64,000 nucleotides of DNA, from NCBI GenBank assembly GCA_958477465.1, contig CAUEFX010000004.1, positions 73,551 through 137,550 of the forward strand, read 5' to 3'. Of this stretch, positions 48,601 through 56,111 are shown in pieces. The notes under the pieces are model-generated. The model saw only the letters and a program-made list of their open reading frames with translations, had not been told where the DNA came from and ran no database searches. This stretch comes from an uncultured Bacteroides sp. (GTDB lineage Bacteria > Bacteroidota > Bacteroidia > Bacteroidales > Bacteroidaceae). Position 1 is the first letter of the stretch. Each line of letters begins with the position of its first letter. The position numbers and the translations under genes are program-made.

Positions 48601-48708
48601 GACAGGGTCGTTGTGGATATCAACAACCTTTACTGTTAGCGACTTTTGCTGTGCAAATATGTAAATACTAAAGACACAGCAAAAAAGTGTTAGAAGATAC
48701 TTTTTCAT
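45700..48708 (-). CDS. nanO: SusC/RagA-family TonB-dependent outer-membrane transporter
   Basis: 1,002 residues. Signal peptide MKKYLLTLFCCVFSIYIFA, then a carboxypeptidase-regulatory-like beta domain (about 22-100, DPVIGASVFEKGTSNGTI). Next is the TonB box region (EQLDEVIVVGYGVQKKSS), a plug (RGAGTFGSTEPLYIVDGA) and a 22-strand barrel ending YNFGFNLTF. It imports sialic acid or sialyl-oligosaccharide using TonB energy, together with the SusD-like partner. The ATG at 48708 is preferred to one two codons upstream. Confidence 0.9.
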   Translation of the reverse strand: MKKYLLTLFCCVFSIYIFAQQKSLTVKVVDIHNDPVIGASVFEKGTSNGTITNLDGECKLTVSPKATLVISYIGYTTQEFTVGDKTIIDVILSEDTEQLDEVIVVGYGVQKKSSMTAAVASVSAKEITKQVTSNVASALQGRTPGVEILQNGGEAGGDVSILIRGAGTFGSTEPLYIVDGAVSNNGINSLNPNDIESIEILKDGSAAAIYGSRAANGVVLVTTKSGKNGKTVVDINGSFSYQTPSKMLDFMNAEQWRGFANTVADNSPAFDRAPQNVNPTNPNMSTDWQDLYYQNAAMWNLSAAISGGGENSTFSTSIGYTNQDGIIIQSNYEKYNARVNGSYKKGRFTITENLSIAHTSKQSPPAGRSIMLPTLPVTDALGRYVSTPLADGYSTTNIDITNPLASIYARDHYTKKTDITGSLSIGLDIWKGIKYKLNLAGSYLNTHGYTHTPAYASYWDADGTPDSHFSQPYTSLSESRGESFNYTIDNLLTYNGTFSGHTFDVLLGTSWMREYYRIMSIDSGVNDLGAPAVTTYNGAGTIGSNELNSALLSFFARVNYDYKNRYLLSLSIRSDESSKFAKDQRVGYFPSVSAGWNIHQEEFFNVSWMSKLKIRGSYGELGANFIDPYSFLSLAYGPVPTIFNDKRQYGYVTRLAQTDLTWETAVSSNVAVEMGFLNNSLNFTAEFFLRRNNDLLAPLESLPSSGQTIIVNDGDLPYYNTASVENKGLELSLGYRKTWNDWSVDIQGNISFLENKVRKLGEGVQPIRGNTMSSKFSDRATITKEGLPIGSFYGYKVVGIGDTGDFLFEGADGMPKTLTEANETDKQVLGNPTPDFTYGLNVNVGYKNWDFTAFFQGTQGNDIFAAAKYQFYFNYDNNNLADALNSWTPSNKNTSLPIAKTDNFNGGNSLPSSFYVEDGSYFRCKNLQIGYTFDRKLLKKTGFIESARLFAGVQNLFTITNYSLYDPEVSSNTLFDRGVDGLYQDAPRVNARTYNFGFNLTF

Positions 48709-48789
48709 AAGCATAGTATATTAATTTAAGGGAAAAAAAAGTTCCTATGTTTGTAACTGTTAATAGGGACTCTGAGAAAATATTTGTTC

Positions 48790-49968
48790 TTAAGACAATA
48801 ATTCCCGGCAAAGCACATATCCTTTCGTCAACATCCTGGGTATGTGGAAAGGCCCTTTGAATAGGTTACCTTTTGCCGGTTGTGAGACTGTTCCGTCACG
48901 ATGAAGGTATCCGTACCACTCTCCAAATTCATGATCCGGAAAATGAGTATATGTCCAATCACTGATTTGCTGATGCATAACGAGATACTTTTCATCTTTT
49001 GTAGCCTGGTAAGCATAAAGTGTAGCAATAATGGCTTCGGTCTGTGGCCACCAGAATTTCATGTCATGTGCATAATCCTGTGGGGGCAGGTTACGACAGT
49101 CGCGGAAGTTGATGATACCTCCATATTCTTTATCCCATCCCCACTCCCACGACCAGTCGAGGATAGTAAGCGCTATATCGGTCAGTTGCTTATCCCAATT
49201 CCGATATTTGGCTTCTTCCAGAATAAACCAGGCGGTTTCAATGCAATGCCCCGGATTGATAATACGCCCATTAATCGTGTCGATGAACTCCCCATCGGGG
49301 CCAACCGTCTCTAATAATGCATTGAATTCCGGATGCATAAAATCTTTTTGCAACAATGCAATCGAATCGTCTATCTGCTTATCAAGTACCGGATCGGCAA
49401 TGGCTGCACGGATGCGTGAAGCTGTATTTATAAGAATCATGACGATGGAATGGCCTTTCGACTGTACCGTATTCCAATACTTAGGTTCCAGAACACCGGG
49501 AGTAGCAAGAAAATGCTGAATATCCTTAAACAGCCTCAAGGCTTTTTCTGCATATTCCCTCTCACCGGAAGCGATGGCGTATTCTGACATAGCGATGGCA
49601 GCGAAAGTTTCAGAAAATACATAGCGACGTTTACGTATAGGTTCTCCGGAAGCCGTTACTTCAAAAAACATACGACCATCGGTATCAAAACAATGCTGCT
49701 CTATAAAGTCGATCGTACTTTTTGCTGCAGCCAGCCATTCCGGATTCTGCCCGATATGGTTATAAGCATAGCTACATATAAACGCAAAACGCCCTTGAAA
49801 CCAAACTGATTTGGTCGTATCGATCAAAGAACCGTCACGATCCAAACAAGTATAAATGCCGCCGTTCCGAAGATCCAACCCATGCTTCAACCAAAAAGGC
49901 ATTATATTCCCCGACAGATCATCCCGATAAGAGACCGACCATTTCTGTAGATATTCGGTTACATTCAT
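48790..49968 (-). CDS. nanE: N-acylglucosamine 2-epimerase (ManNAc to GlcNAc)
   Basis: Cytoplasmic alpha/alpha-barrel enzyme of the AGE (renin-binding protein) family, 392 residues, rather than the TIM-barrel NanE of enterobacteria. Family stretches: SVWFQGRFAFICSYAYN, RRYVFSETFAAIAMSEYA, NPGHCIETAWFILEEA and DMKFWWPQTEAIIATLYA, which include the active-site His and Glu. In B. fragilis this enzyme type replaces the phosphorylating route, making GlcNAc directly. 12 nt after nanL. Confidence 0.93.
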   Translation of the reverse strand: MNVTEYLQKWSVSYRDDLSGNIMPFWLKHGLDLRNGGIYTCLDRDGSLIDTTKSVWFQGRFAFICSYAYNHIGQNPEWLAAAKSTIDFIEQHCFDTDGRMFFEVTASGEPIRKRRYVFSETFAAIAMSEYAIASGEREYAEKALRLFKDIQHFLATPGVLEPKYWNTVQSKGHSIVMILINTASRIRAAIADPVLDKQIDDSIALLQKDFMHPEFNALLETVGPDGEFIDTINGRIINPGHCIETAWFILEEAKYRNWDKQLTDIALTILDWSWEWGWDKEYGGIINFRDCRNLPPQDYAHDMKFWWPQTEAIIATLYAYQATKDEKYLVMHQQISDWTYTHFPDHEFGEWYGYLHRDGTVSQPAKGNLFKGPFHIPRMLTKGYVLCRELLS

Positions 49969-49980
49969 AGCATTAAAGAA

Positions 49981-50898
49981 TTAAAACTTATTACAGCGAT
50001 CAAAAAAATGGATAGCTTCCAATTCTGCTTTCATACGGGCTTCTTCCTCATCGGTCATGTTCTGGAATGGAGTACGATTCTTACCCAAATCCAAGCCAAT
50101 CAGTTTCATGATGCGTTTGCCACCTACGATATTGCCTCTAAAATGACAGATTACATTAATCACTTCCTGAGAAAAGTTCTGAAGTTCGCGTGCCTTCTCT
50201 AAATCACCGGCATCCCATGCATCGATAATACCAACCAGATTGCAGCCATTGTAATTGGTAGTACCCCCAATTCCGCCCCGGGCACCTCCCATTGCCAAAC
50301 AAGGAAGAATCGTTTCATCCTGTCCATGCAGCATGTCAAACTTGCCATTCTTGTAAAGACGGCACTGATTGTACTCATACAAGCTTTCATAGGTGTACTT
50401 TATACCTGCAAAATTAGGAATGCGCCCATCTACCGCCTCAAGAAAAGCAACCATAGATAGGAATGCACCGTTAAAAGCCGGAATATGATAAAAATAAAAG
50501 GGCAGCTCAGGAGCACCACAGGCTATCTCTTCACAATACTTCACCAACTCCTCTACACGACCAACTTTAGGAAATGGAGGAGCCATAGCACCAATACCCC
50601 ATGCACCGATCTTTTGTGCATGTTCTGCCAAACGACGGCTTGACTTCACACAAGTGCTGCCCACATGCACAATCACCTTGAAGCCCTCGGGGGATACTTC
50701 TATCCAGCGTTCAGCCAATTTCATACGTTCCTCTTCCGTCAGCATATAGCCTTCACCGGAGGAACCGTTAATGAAAACGCCCTTCAACCCATTTTTCGCC
50801 AGCATAGCAGCATAAGCTTCAATCGGTTCATAATTTACTTCTCCATTCTCATGAAAAGGAGTAAAAGGGGCATTAATCAATCCGATAATCTTTTCCAT
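49981..50898 (-). CDS. nanL: N-acetylneuraminate lyase
   Basis: Cleaves sialic acid to ManNAc and pyruvate. Class I aldolase of the DHDPS/NAL family, 305 residues. The GSSGEG loop (about 45-50) binds the carboxylate, Tyr137 lies in FYFYHIP, and Lys167 in FAGIKYTY forms the Schiff base. First gene of the minus-strand nan cluster, right after its promoter; divergent from the ROK regulator. Confidence 0.95.
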   Translation of the reverse strand: MEKIIGLINAPFTPFHENGEVNYEPIEAYAAMLAKNGLKGVFINGSSGEGYMLTEEERMKLAERWIEVSPEGFKVIVHVGSTCVKSSRRLAEHAQKIGAWGIGAMAPPFPKVGRVEELVKYCEEIACGAPELPFYFYHIPAFNGAFLSMVAFLEAVDGRIPNFAGIKYTYESLYEYNQCRLYKNGKFDMLHGQDETILPCLAMGGARGGIGGTTNYNGCNLVGIIDAWDAGDLEKARELQNFSQEVINVICHFRGNIVGGKRIMKLIGLDLGKNRTPFQNMTDEEEARMKAELEAIHFFDRCNKF

Positions 50899-50947
50899 AA
50901 ATATACAGTTTTAATACGACAAATAATTCATTCAGATATCTACGCCA

Positions 50948-50977
50948 CAAATATAGATATTTTTAATTAAACAACAA
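50948..50977 (-). promoter_or_regulatory. Promoter of the nan operon
   Basis: On the minus strand: TTG (50977-50975), 19-nt spacer, -7 box TATATTTG (50955-50948). Transcription should start near 50941, about 43 nt before nanL. Confidence 0.8.
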
Positions 50978-50980
50978 GCA

Positions 50981-51002
50981 TTTAATAAATATTTTTATTA
51001 AA
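50981..51002. promoter_or_regulatory. Candidate operator palindrome in the nanL-nanR spacer
   Basis: TTTAATAAA-TATT-TTTATTAAA is a perfect 9+9 inverted repeat three bases upstream of the -33 element of the nan promoter. Its size and A+T content fit a ROK-family repressor site. The ligand would be a sialic acid breakdown product; this is inferred. Confidence 0.5.
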
Positions 51003-51148
51003 TATCGCAGATAAATATAAAATCTTTTATTATTTAGATAAAAGTCAGAGTTACAACCACGGGCATTAATAAATTATGGCGATAAAATGAAACGAGATAT
51101 TCAAATAACTCGTATATTTGTTCTGCATAAACCATTAATATAACATAT

Positions 51149-52357
51149 ATGAAACATAATTTGCTCAAAGAAATAGAAATAGGCTCTAAGAATGCGCTTG
51201 TAAAGAAGAGGATTATTACACATTATATATATAATGGAAGCTCAACCATCACTGACCTTTCAAGAGAAATGGATCTGAGTGTGCCCACCGTAACCAAATT
51301 TATTGATGAAATGTGCGAAGACGGGTATATTAATGATTACGGCAAACTGGAGACAAGCGGCGGACGCCACCCAAACTTATACGGACTTAACCCGGAATCC
51401 GGCTATTTTATCGGAGTGGATATAAAAAAATTCGCCATTAATATCGGACTGATCAACTTCAAAGGAGATATGATGGAACTCAAAATGAATATCCCATATA
51501 CTTTTGAAAATTCAAAAGAAGGACTGAATGAATTATGCAAACTCATATCGGATTTCATAAAGACACTTAGTGTCGACAAAGAGAAAATATTGAATATCAA
51601 TGTGAACGTATCCGGCCGGGTAAATCCGGAGTCCGGATACAGCTTCAGTCAATTCAATTTTGAAGAGCGTCCGCTGGCTGATGTACTGACAGAAAAATTG
51701 GGCTATAAAGTAACCATAGACAATGATACTCGCGCCATGACCTACGGAGAATACATGCAGGGCTGTGTAAAAGGAGAAAAAAACATCATATTCGTCAATA
51801 TCAGTTGGGGATTGGGCATCGGTATCATCATCGACGGGAAAATATATACCGGGAAATCGGGCTTCTCCGGTGAATTCGGCCATGTAAGCGCTTATGAAAA
51901 TGAAATCATCTGCCACTGCGGAAAAAAAGGATGCATTGAAACAGAAGCATCGGGAACGGCCTTGCACCGCATATTACTGGAACGTATCAAAAACGGTGAG
52001 AACTCAATCTTGTCCAGCCGCATATCATCGGATGAACCGCCGATAACTCTCGATGAAATCATTGCAGCCGTCAACAAAGAAGATGTTCTCTGCATTGAAA
52101 TAGTAGAGGAAATCGGACAAAAATTAGGAAAACAGATTGCCGGACTTATCAATATTTTCAATCCGGAACTCGTCATCATCGGAGGTACTTTATCACTTAC
52201 CGGAGACTATATTACCCAGCCGATCAAAACGGCCATCCGTAAATATTCCCTCAACCTGGTAAACAAAGATTCGGCTATCCTTACTTCAAAACTGAAAGAC
52301 AAAGCCGGAATTATAGGGGCTTGCATGCTTGCACGAAGCAGAATGTTCGAAGATTAA
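51149..52357 (+). CDS. nanR: ROK-family transcriptional regulator of the nan cluster
   Basis: 402 residues. N-terminal winged helix-turn-helix (about 20-75, STITDLSREMDLSVPTVTKF), then a ROK sugar-kinase-like domain (YFIGVDIKKFAINIGLI; GWGL-like VNISWGLGIGI). The zinc motif CHCGKKGC is kept, with Glu after it (IETEASG). It is divergently placed against nanL with an operator-like palindrome between. B. fragilis nan loci carry a ROK-type regulator named NanR. It probably represses until ManNAc or a related sugar binds. Confidence 0.88.
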   Translation: MKHNLLKEIEIGSKNALVKKRIITHYIYNGSSTITDLSREMDLSVPTVTKFIDEMCEDGYINDYGKLETSGGRHPNLYGLNPESGYFIGVDIKKFAINIGLINFKGDMMELKMNIPYTFENSKEGLNELCKLISDFIKTLSVDKEKILNINVNVSGRVNPESGYSFSQFNFEERPLADVLTEKLGYKVTIDNDTRAMTYGEYMQGCVKGEKNIIFVNISWGLGIGIIIDGKIYTGKSGFSGEFGHVSAYENEIICHCGKKGCIETEASGTALHRILLERIKNGENSILSSRISSDEPPITLDEIIAAVNKEDVLCIEIVEEIGQKLGKQIAGLINIFNPELVIIGGTLSLTGDYITQPIKTAIRKYSLNLVNKDSAILTSKLKDKAGIIGACMLARSRMFED

Positions 52358-52384
52358 TTTTGAATATATGTTCCAAAAGTCTAC

Positions 52385-52409
52385 GCAGGCGAGGATTATC
52401 CTTGCCTGC
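52385..52409. terminator. Hairpin after nanR
   Basis: Perfectly paired 11-bp stem GCAGGCGAGGA / TCCTTGCCTGC with a TTA loop, 28 nt past the nanR stop and just beyond the 3' end of the convergent UpxY-like gene. There is no strong T run, so termination strength is uncertain. Confidence 0.55.
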
Positions 52410-52457
52410 ACAGATATATTATCCTGCAAGAAACCGGTAATAAAATTCACAGAATAC

Positions 52458-53015
52458 TCATTTCACTTTTTCAACTGCATCAGCAGCAACCAGAACCAAA
52501 GCGGAACCCAATCCTGCAATACGAAGCATCAGCTTATCTTTTCCCTGATAATCGACCAATTCTCCTTTTACCCCTTTGAGCTGTCCACGAACAACCTGAA
52601 CCATCACGCCAGACGCCAATTCTTCTGTAAACTCAACAGGTTCCACTGCATTTTCTACCATACAGCGGAAAGTTTCCATCTGATCCTCCGGAACAGAAAC
52701 ATACCGTCCTTCTTCTCTAAAAAGAAAAGAAACTCCTTTTATGCTTTTGATTTTGGCAACTTCATCCTTTGGCAGACGTACAAAGATGCATCTCGGAACA
52801 ACCGGAATCATTACTTTCCTCTTACAGTTATTCCACGAACGAATGATAGGCTGAAGTGGTAAATAGCTCTCAATACCTGCCTTATCAAGTTGTTCTTTCA
52901 CCCTCTTCTCCGCCCTTAGTGCTGTATACACAACATACCAACAAGTTTTTTTTTCTTCTATTTTCCCGTTTATTGTTTCCATCCCTTTAATAAGTCTTTC
53001 ACAAAAAGCATCCAT
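52458..53015 (-). CDS. Orphan UpxY-like NusG-family antiterminator
   Basis: About 185 residues with a NusG N-terminal domain (KTCWYVVYTALRAEKRVKEQ; MIPVVPRCIFVRLP) and a C-terminal KOW-like domain (ASGVMVQVVRGQLKGVKG). Such UpxY proteins in Bacteroides load on RNA polymerase at the 5' leader of capsular polysaccharide operons and prevent early termination. Here no capsule genes follow; the next gene downstream is nanR, which points the other way. ATG 53015 is preferred over TTG 53024 and ATG 52982. A -7 box TACCTTTG at 53162-53155 would give a leader of about 135 nt. Confidence 0.8.
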   Translation of the reverse strand: MDAFCERLIKGMETINGKIEEKKTCWYVVYTALRAEKRVKEQLDKAGIESYLPLQPIIRSWNNCKRKVMIPVVPRCIFVRLPKDEVAKIKSIKGVSFLFREEGRYVSVPEDQMETFRCMVENAVEPVEFTEELASGVMVQVVRGQLKGVKGELVDYQGKDKLMLRIAGLGSALVLVAADAVEKVK

Positions 53016-53323
53016 CTTATCCAATCAATATCTGCCAACAATAAATAAAAATCAAGATATCACCTAATAAAGCCGGCTTCCAAAGTATCACAAACAATCG
53101 ATCTATGCATAAGATATTCAGATTAATCTTTTTGAGTCTTTTATAAACTGGTTACAAAGGTAACATATTATTTTCATAATATACATTTATTTTATTACTA
53201 AGTTTTTGATTTTGTATCAAAAGCCGACAGTAATTCAATGCTGTTCTTTTCTTTACAGAAAGCTATAACTCGCTGATAGACAAAATTAAGAGAAAATAAT
53301 AATCAAAAAAAAGACATTTTTTT

Positions 53324-53353
53324 TTTGATTATTCGAATAAAGCTGTAATTTTG
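53324..53353 (+). promoter_or_regulatory. Promoter of tRNA-Thr
   Basis: TTTG at 53324-53327, 18-nt spacer, TAATTTTG at 53346-53353, about 20 nt before the tRNA. The rest of the 53016-53372 spacer is AT-rich with no gene seen. Confidence 0.65.
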
Positions 53354-53372
53354 CATGCCGTAAACGAATAAC

Positions 53373-53445
<73 letters not shown>

Positions 53446-53456
53446 CTTAAATAAAG

Positions 53457-53488
53457 CGCTGATTATAATATTTAATCAGCGTTTTTAT
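53457..53488 (+). terminator. Terminator of tRNA-Thr
   Basis: Perfect 9-bp stem CGCTGATTA / TAATCAGCG followed by TTTTTATTTTC. Confidence 0.85.
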
Positions 53489-53667
53489 TTTCTAAGCATT
53501 CGATTCCGAATAAAAAATGTTTATAATATAAGAGAACGCCAATTACATTTCTCTATATATAAAATTATTCAGGCAGATAAAAACAACAAACCCGATAGTT
53601 TGACGAATCAAGGGCTATCGGGACACTAGGATAAACTATCTTGTAGTGTAATAAAACGCTGAGTTTG

Positions 53668-54603
53668 TTATTTTTCTCGCCAAACAGAAAGCGATTGCCA
53701 GTATTTGGGGAATCCCATATCTTTAAGGTCAAGCAAACGGTAGTCGGATTTGAGCAATTCTTTGATATTCCTTTTAAAGTCGCTTCCGGGACTGATAATA
53801 TCAAGAATATATGTAACACAAGAAAGCGCAGCAAATAATTTGTTTGTGCGTATTTGTCCGATTGTTGTTCTATCCATGAACGGATAAAGAGTGTTGTATG
53901 GCAGTGTCACGCTAACCATAAAACGGCGATTCCACACTCGGCTGTGGTGGGCGCAACAATTACGGAGATTGGAAATAGCGTGTAGCCAGTTCTCCAATAT
54001 AGCTACTTTTTTCAAACCGAATTGTTCAGTAATGTACTCTTTGCGGTTGTCTAACTTTAAGGATTGGAACAAGCGGCTCAATGTAGCAAACGATACCACT
54101 TCGAGTGCCATCCAACTTGGCGGCATCGGGGGATTGTCGTATTTTGATTTGTAATGCTTAATAAAATCTTCGTTGCTTCGGTTTACGTCAGCATCAACAT
54201 GATTCATCAAATCGTCATAGCCGAAACGATATAAACTTTCATCATCATACCAATGGCTATCACCTGTGCTTTCAGCATATACTTGTACGATTTTTGTGCG
54301 CACTGCCACTTCTATTTTTTCAATAGCATTGAAAATAAGAGAACGTAGTCTGCGGTCGAAACAATAAAGGTCTATTATGTCTTTGAAGTGAATATCTTTG
54401 CGAGTAAAGTTATGTTCAGAATCTTCGCCGTTTTCTTGGAACGGATAAGTGTATGCACGAAGCCGATAGTAACTAATATTGTTAAGATAAGCAATAGCCT
54501 CGTTTTCGTCATCGAAAACAAGCCCCCGTTGTTTTAGCCGTACGACTTGCTCGGCGAGGGTCAACGGTCTCTTTGTATAATCAGTTTTATCAGCCAATCC
54601 CAT
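53668..54603 (-). CDS. Abi_2 (AbiD/AbiF-like) HEPN abortive-infection protein
   Basis: 311 residues counted from ATG 54603 (MGLADKTDYTKRPLTLAEQV). An in-frame extension to 54768 was rejected because it runs through the promoter and a hairpin. The family core is visible: LVFDDENEAIAYLNNISYYRLR, LIFNAIEKIEVAVRTKIVQV and the HEPN ribonuclease motif RNCCAH (R-x4-H, Arg214 and His219) in LRNCCAHHSRVWNRRF. Such proteins are thought to cleave RNA on phage infection and kill the host cell. The gene is preceded by a structured leader that may be its partner RNA, and followed on the defence side by HigBA. Confidence 0.88.
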   Translation of the reverse strand: MGLADKTDYTKRPLTLAEQVVRLKQRGLVFDDENEAIAYLNNISYYRLRAYTYPFQENGEDSEHNFTRKDIHFKDIIDLYCFDRRLRSLIFNAIEKIEVAVRTKIVQVYAESTGDSHWYDDESLYRFGYDDLMNHVDADVNRSNEDFIKHYKSKYDNPPMPPSWMALEVVSFATLSRLFQSLKLDNRKEYITEQFGLKKVAILENWLHAISNLRNCCAHHSRVWNRRFMVSVTLPYNTLYPFMDRTTIGQIRTNKLFAALSCVTYILDIISPGSDFKRNIKELLKSDYRLLDLKDMGFPKYWQSLSVWREK

Positions 54604-54604
54604 C

Positions 54605-54674
54605 AAAGCTATTATATAAAAACTCGAAGACCTCCCCGGGTGCGCTGTTCTACGGGAAGCGTGGGAGGTCATAT
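54605..54674 (-). ncRNA. Structured leader RNA of the AbiF-like gene (possible abiF RNA)
   Basis: Transcription from the promoter at 54710-54681 should start at about 54674, directly into a hairpin. The 8-bp outer stem is GACCTCCC / GGGAGGTC (54629-54670), with CGC/GCG pairing inside. It is followed by TTCGAGTTTTTATATAA, like an intrinsic terminator, only 25 nt before the start codon. A conserved RNA next to Abi_2 genes has been described as the abiF motif, and AbiF systems have been proposed as RNA-linked relatives of Cas13. That this leader belongs to that family is inference. Confidence 0.55.
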
Positions 54675-54680
54675 CGAATG

Positions 54681-54710
54681 CAAAGATAATACTTTTATTT
54701 GATTCTGCAA
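54681..54710 (-). promoter_or_regulatory. Promoter of the AbiF-like unit
   Basis: Minus strand: TTG (54710-54708), 19-nt spacer, -7 box TATCTTTG (54688-54681). Confidence 0.7.
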
Positions 54711-54986
54711 TGGATATACCAAAAATATTTTCGACATTGTGAGAGTTTTGTAATAAGTTATAGTACACTACCTACAGATAACCTAATTACATGGTTTTAT
54801 TGCTTAATGCAGTAGAAGTTTAGTTGAGAATAACAGGCTTAACTCTTACAATTATCGGGAACTATATGGTATCATTGTCACATCATTCGCAATAATTTTA
54901 TCTGTATCACACAGCTTTATCTAATGTTATTCGGTTCAAGCGTGAAACCGAATGGAATCACGCCCTAATTTTGAATTTAAAAATTC

Positions 54987-55352
54987 TTATACTCCCAACA
55001 CTATATTGGCATCAATATTTAGCTTCCGGCTTATCTCACGAGCAACCTTCAAGGTTGGTTCACACTTACCAGAAATGTAATCACTAAGGCGTGAGGGGCT
55101 AACGCCAACCAATTTCGCAAGTGATTTTTGATTAAGCCCCATTTCATACATACGAAGTTTAAGAACATCCACAAGCGTTGGCTCCCCCAATGCAAAATGT
55201 TCTTCGGAATAATCAGCAACCAAATTAGAAAGCAACTCCAATTCTATGCTATTCGGGTCGTTCAAAGAAGTATCATCTTTCACTAATGGAAGAAGTTCTT
55301 CTACTCGTTTTACCGCCCATTCATATTGGGCTTGATTCTCTATCTTTGTCAT
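54987..55352 (-). CDS. higA: HigA-type antitoxin (XRE helix-turn-helix)
   Basis: 121 residues. The acidic N-terminal half probably wraps the toxin. The C-terminal helix-turn-helix (about 62-118, MGLNQKSLAKLVGVSPSRLS) binds DNA, so it should repress its own operon. It follows the toxin by 4 nt, the toxin-first order typical of higBA. An alternative name is simply XRE family regulator. Confidence 0.82.
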   Translation of the reverse strand: MTKIENQAQYEWAVKRVEELLPLVKDDTSLNDPNSIELELLSNLVADYSEEHFALGEPTLVDVLKLRMYEMGLNQKSLAKLVGVSPSRLSDYISGKCEPTLKVAREISRKLNIDANIVLGV

Positions 55353-55356
55353 AGTT

Positions 55357-55650
55357 CTAAATATTAATGCAATCTATTTTATCATATTCTTTATGAGTAC
55401 CAATAAAGCGAATATACACAAACTGAATGGTAAATTTAATCACTACTACCAAACGATAGTTATTACCTTTGATGTTGAAAACATAGTGCTGATTACCTAC
55501 ATTATCAACGCTATTAAATGTTTTCTTAATATCGGCAAAGCAAGTCCACCTGTTTCTTTTCACAATGGTAGTCCATTCTTGCAAAGCAACCCTTGAATCG
55601 GGGTGGCTCTCTGCATATTCTTTTAATGATTGTTCGGTAAATATCCTCAT
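55357..55650 (-). CDS. higB: HigB-type toxin (mRNA interferase)
   Basis: 97 residues, RelE-fold HigB_toxin family. Basic middle (WTTIVKRNRWTCFADIKKTF), the family stretch YVFNIKGNNYRLVVVI and the end IRFIGTHKEYDKI, with the conserved His/Tyr near the C-terminus. Cleaves mRNA at the ribosome when free of HigA. It starts about 16 nt from its own promoter. Confidence 0.85.
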   Translation of the reverse strand: MRIFTEQSLKEYAESHPDSRVALQEWTTIVKRNRWTCFADIKKTFNSVDNVGNQHYVFNIKGNNYRLVVVIKFTIQFVYIRFIGTHKEYDKIDCINI

Positions 55651-55672
55651 TAGTTACTCAATTATCGTTTGA

Positions 55673-55703
55673 CAAAGATACACACATAATTCTATAATTC
55701 AAA
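55673..55703 (-). promoter_or_regulatory. Promoter of higBA
   Basis: Minus strand: TTTG (55703-55700), 19-nt spacer, TATCTTTG (55680-55673), a perfect Bacteroides consensus. Confidence 0.8.
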
Positions 55704-56111
55704 ACAATATTCTAATATTTATAATTTGAAAGGCAAAAAAATAGCGGCAACCTTATCGAACCACCGCCAATTGTTCTATTTTTCTTATCACAAAATTATT
55801 AGTTCTGTATTTTTCTGACTAAGAAGCGTTTTTCTGTCCCTTATTTCCGAATTGCTCATCCCTTGCTGCTTGCTCTTCCTTGATTTCTGCAAACCCCTCC
55901 TCTACCCCCTATCAGCATTCCCGGCAAACATGGTCCCTTTCTTTAAACCCTCTTTTTTTCCTATGATTGCCTGAAGTGAAACAAGAGAATGACACATTAA
56001 CCTTATTTAATATCATTGTAATAGTATAAAGTGCAGTAAAAAGTACATTTGTGCAAAATTAAAATGAACAAGTAGTAAAAAAGAAGTATTGCAATCAATT
56101 TTAGCCATGCC
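55704..56111. other. Spacer without a recognised gene
   Basis: Between divergent higBA and the nuclease gene. A C/T-rich stretch (CCCCTCCTCTACCCCC-like, about 55890-55915) and TACATTTG at 56044-56051 (possible -7 box for the nuclease) are the only marks. No frame, RNA or repeat could be supported. Confidence 0.4.

Noticed and set aside
54604..54768. N-terminal extension of the AbiF-like protein
   Set aside because: It would translate the promoter and the structured leader; the family alignment begins at MGLADK.
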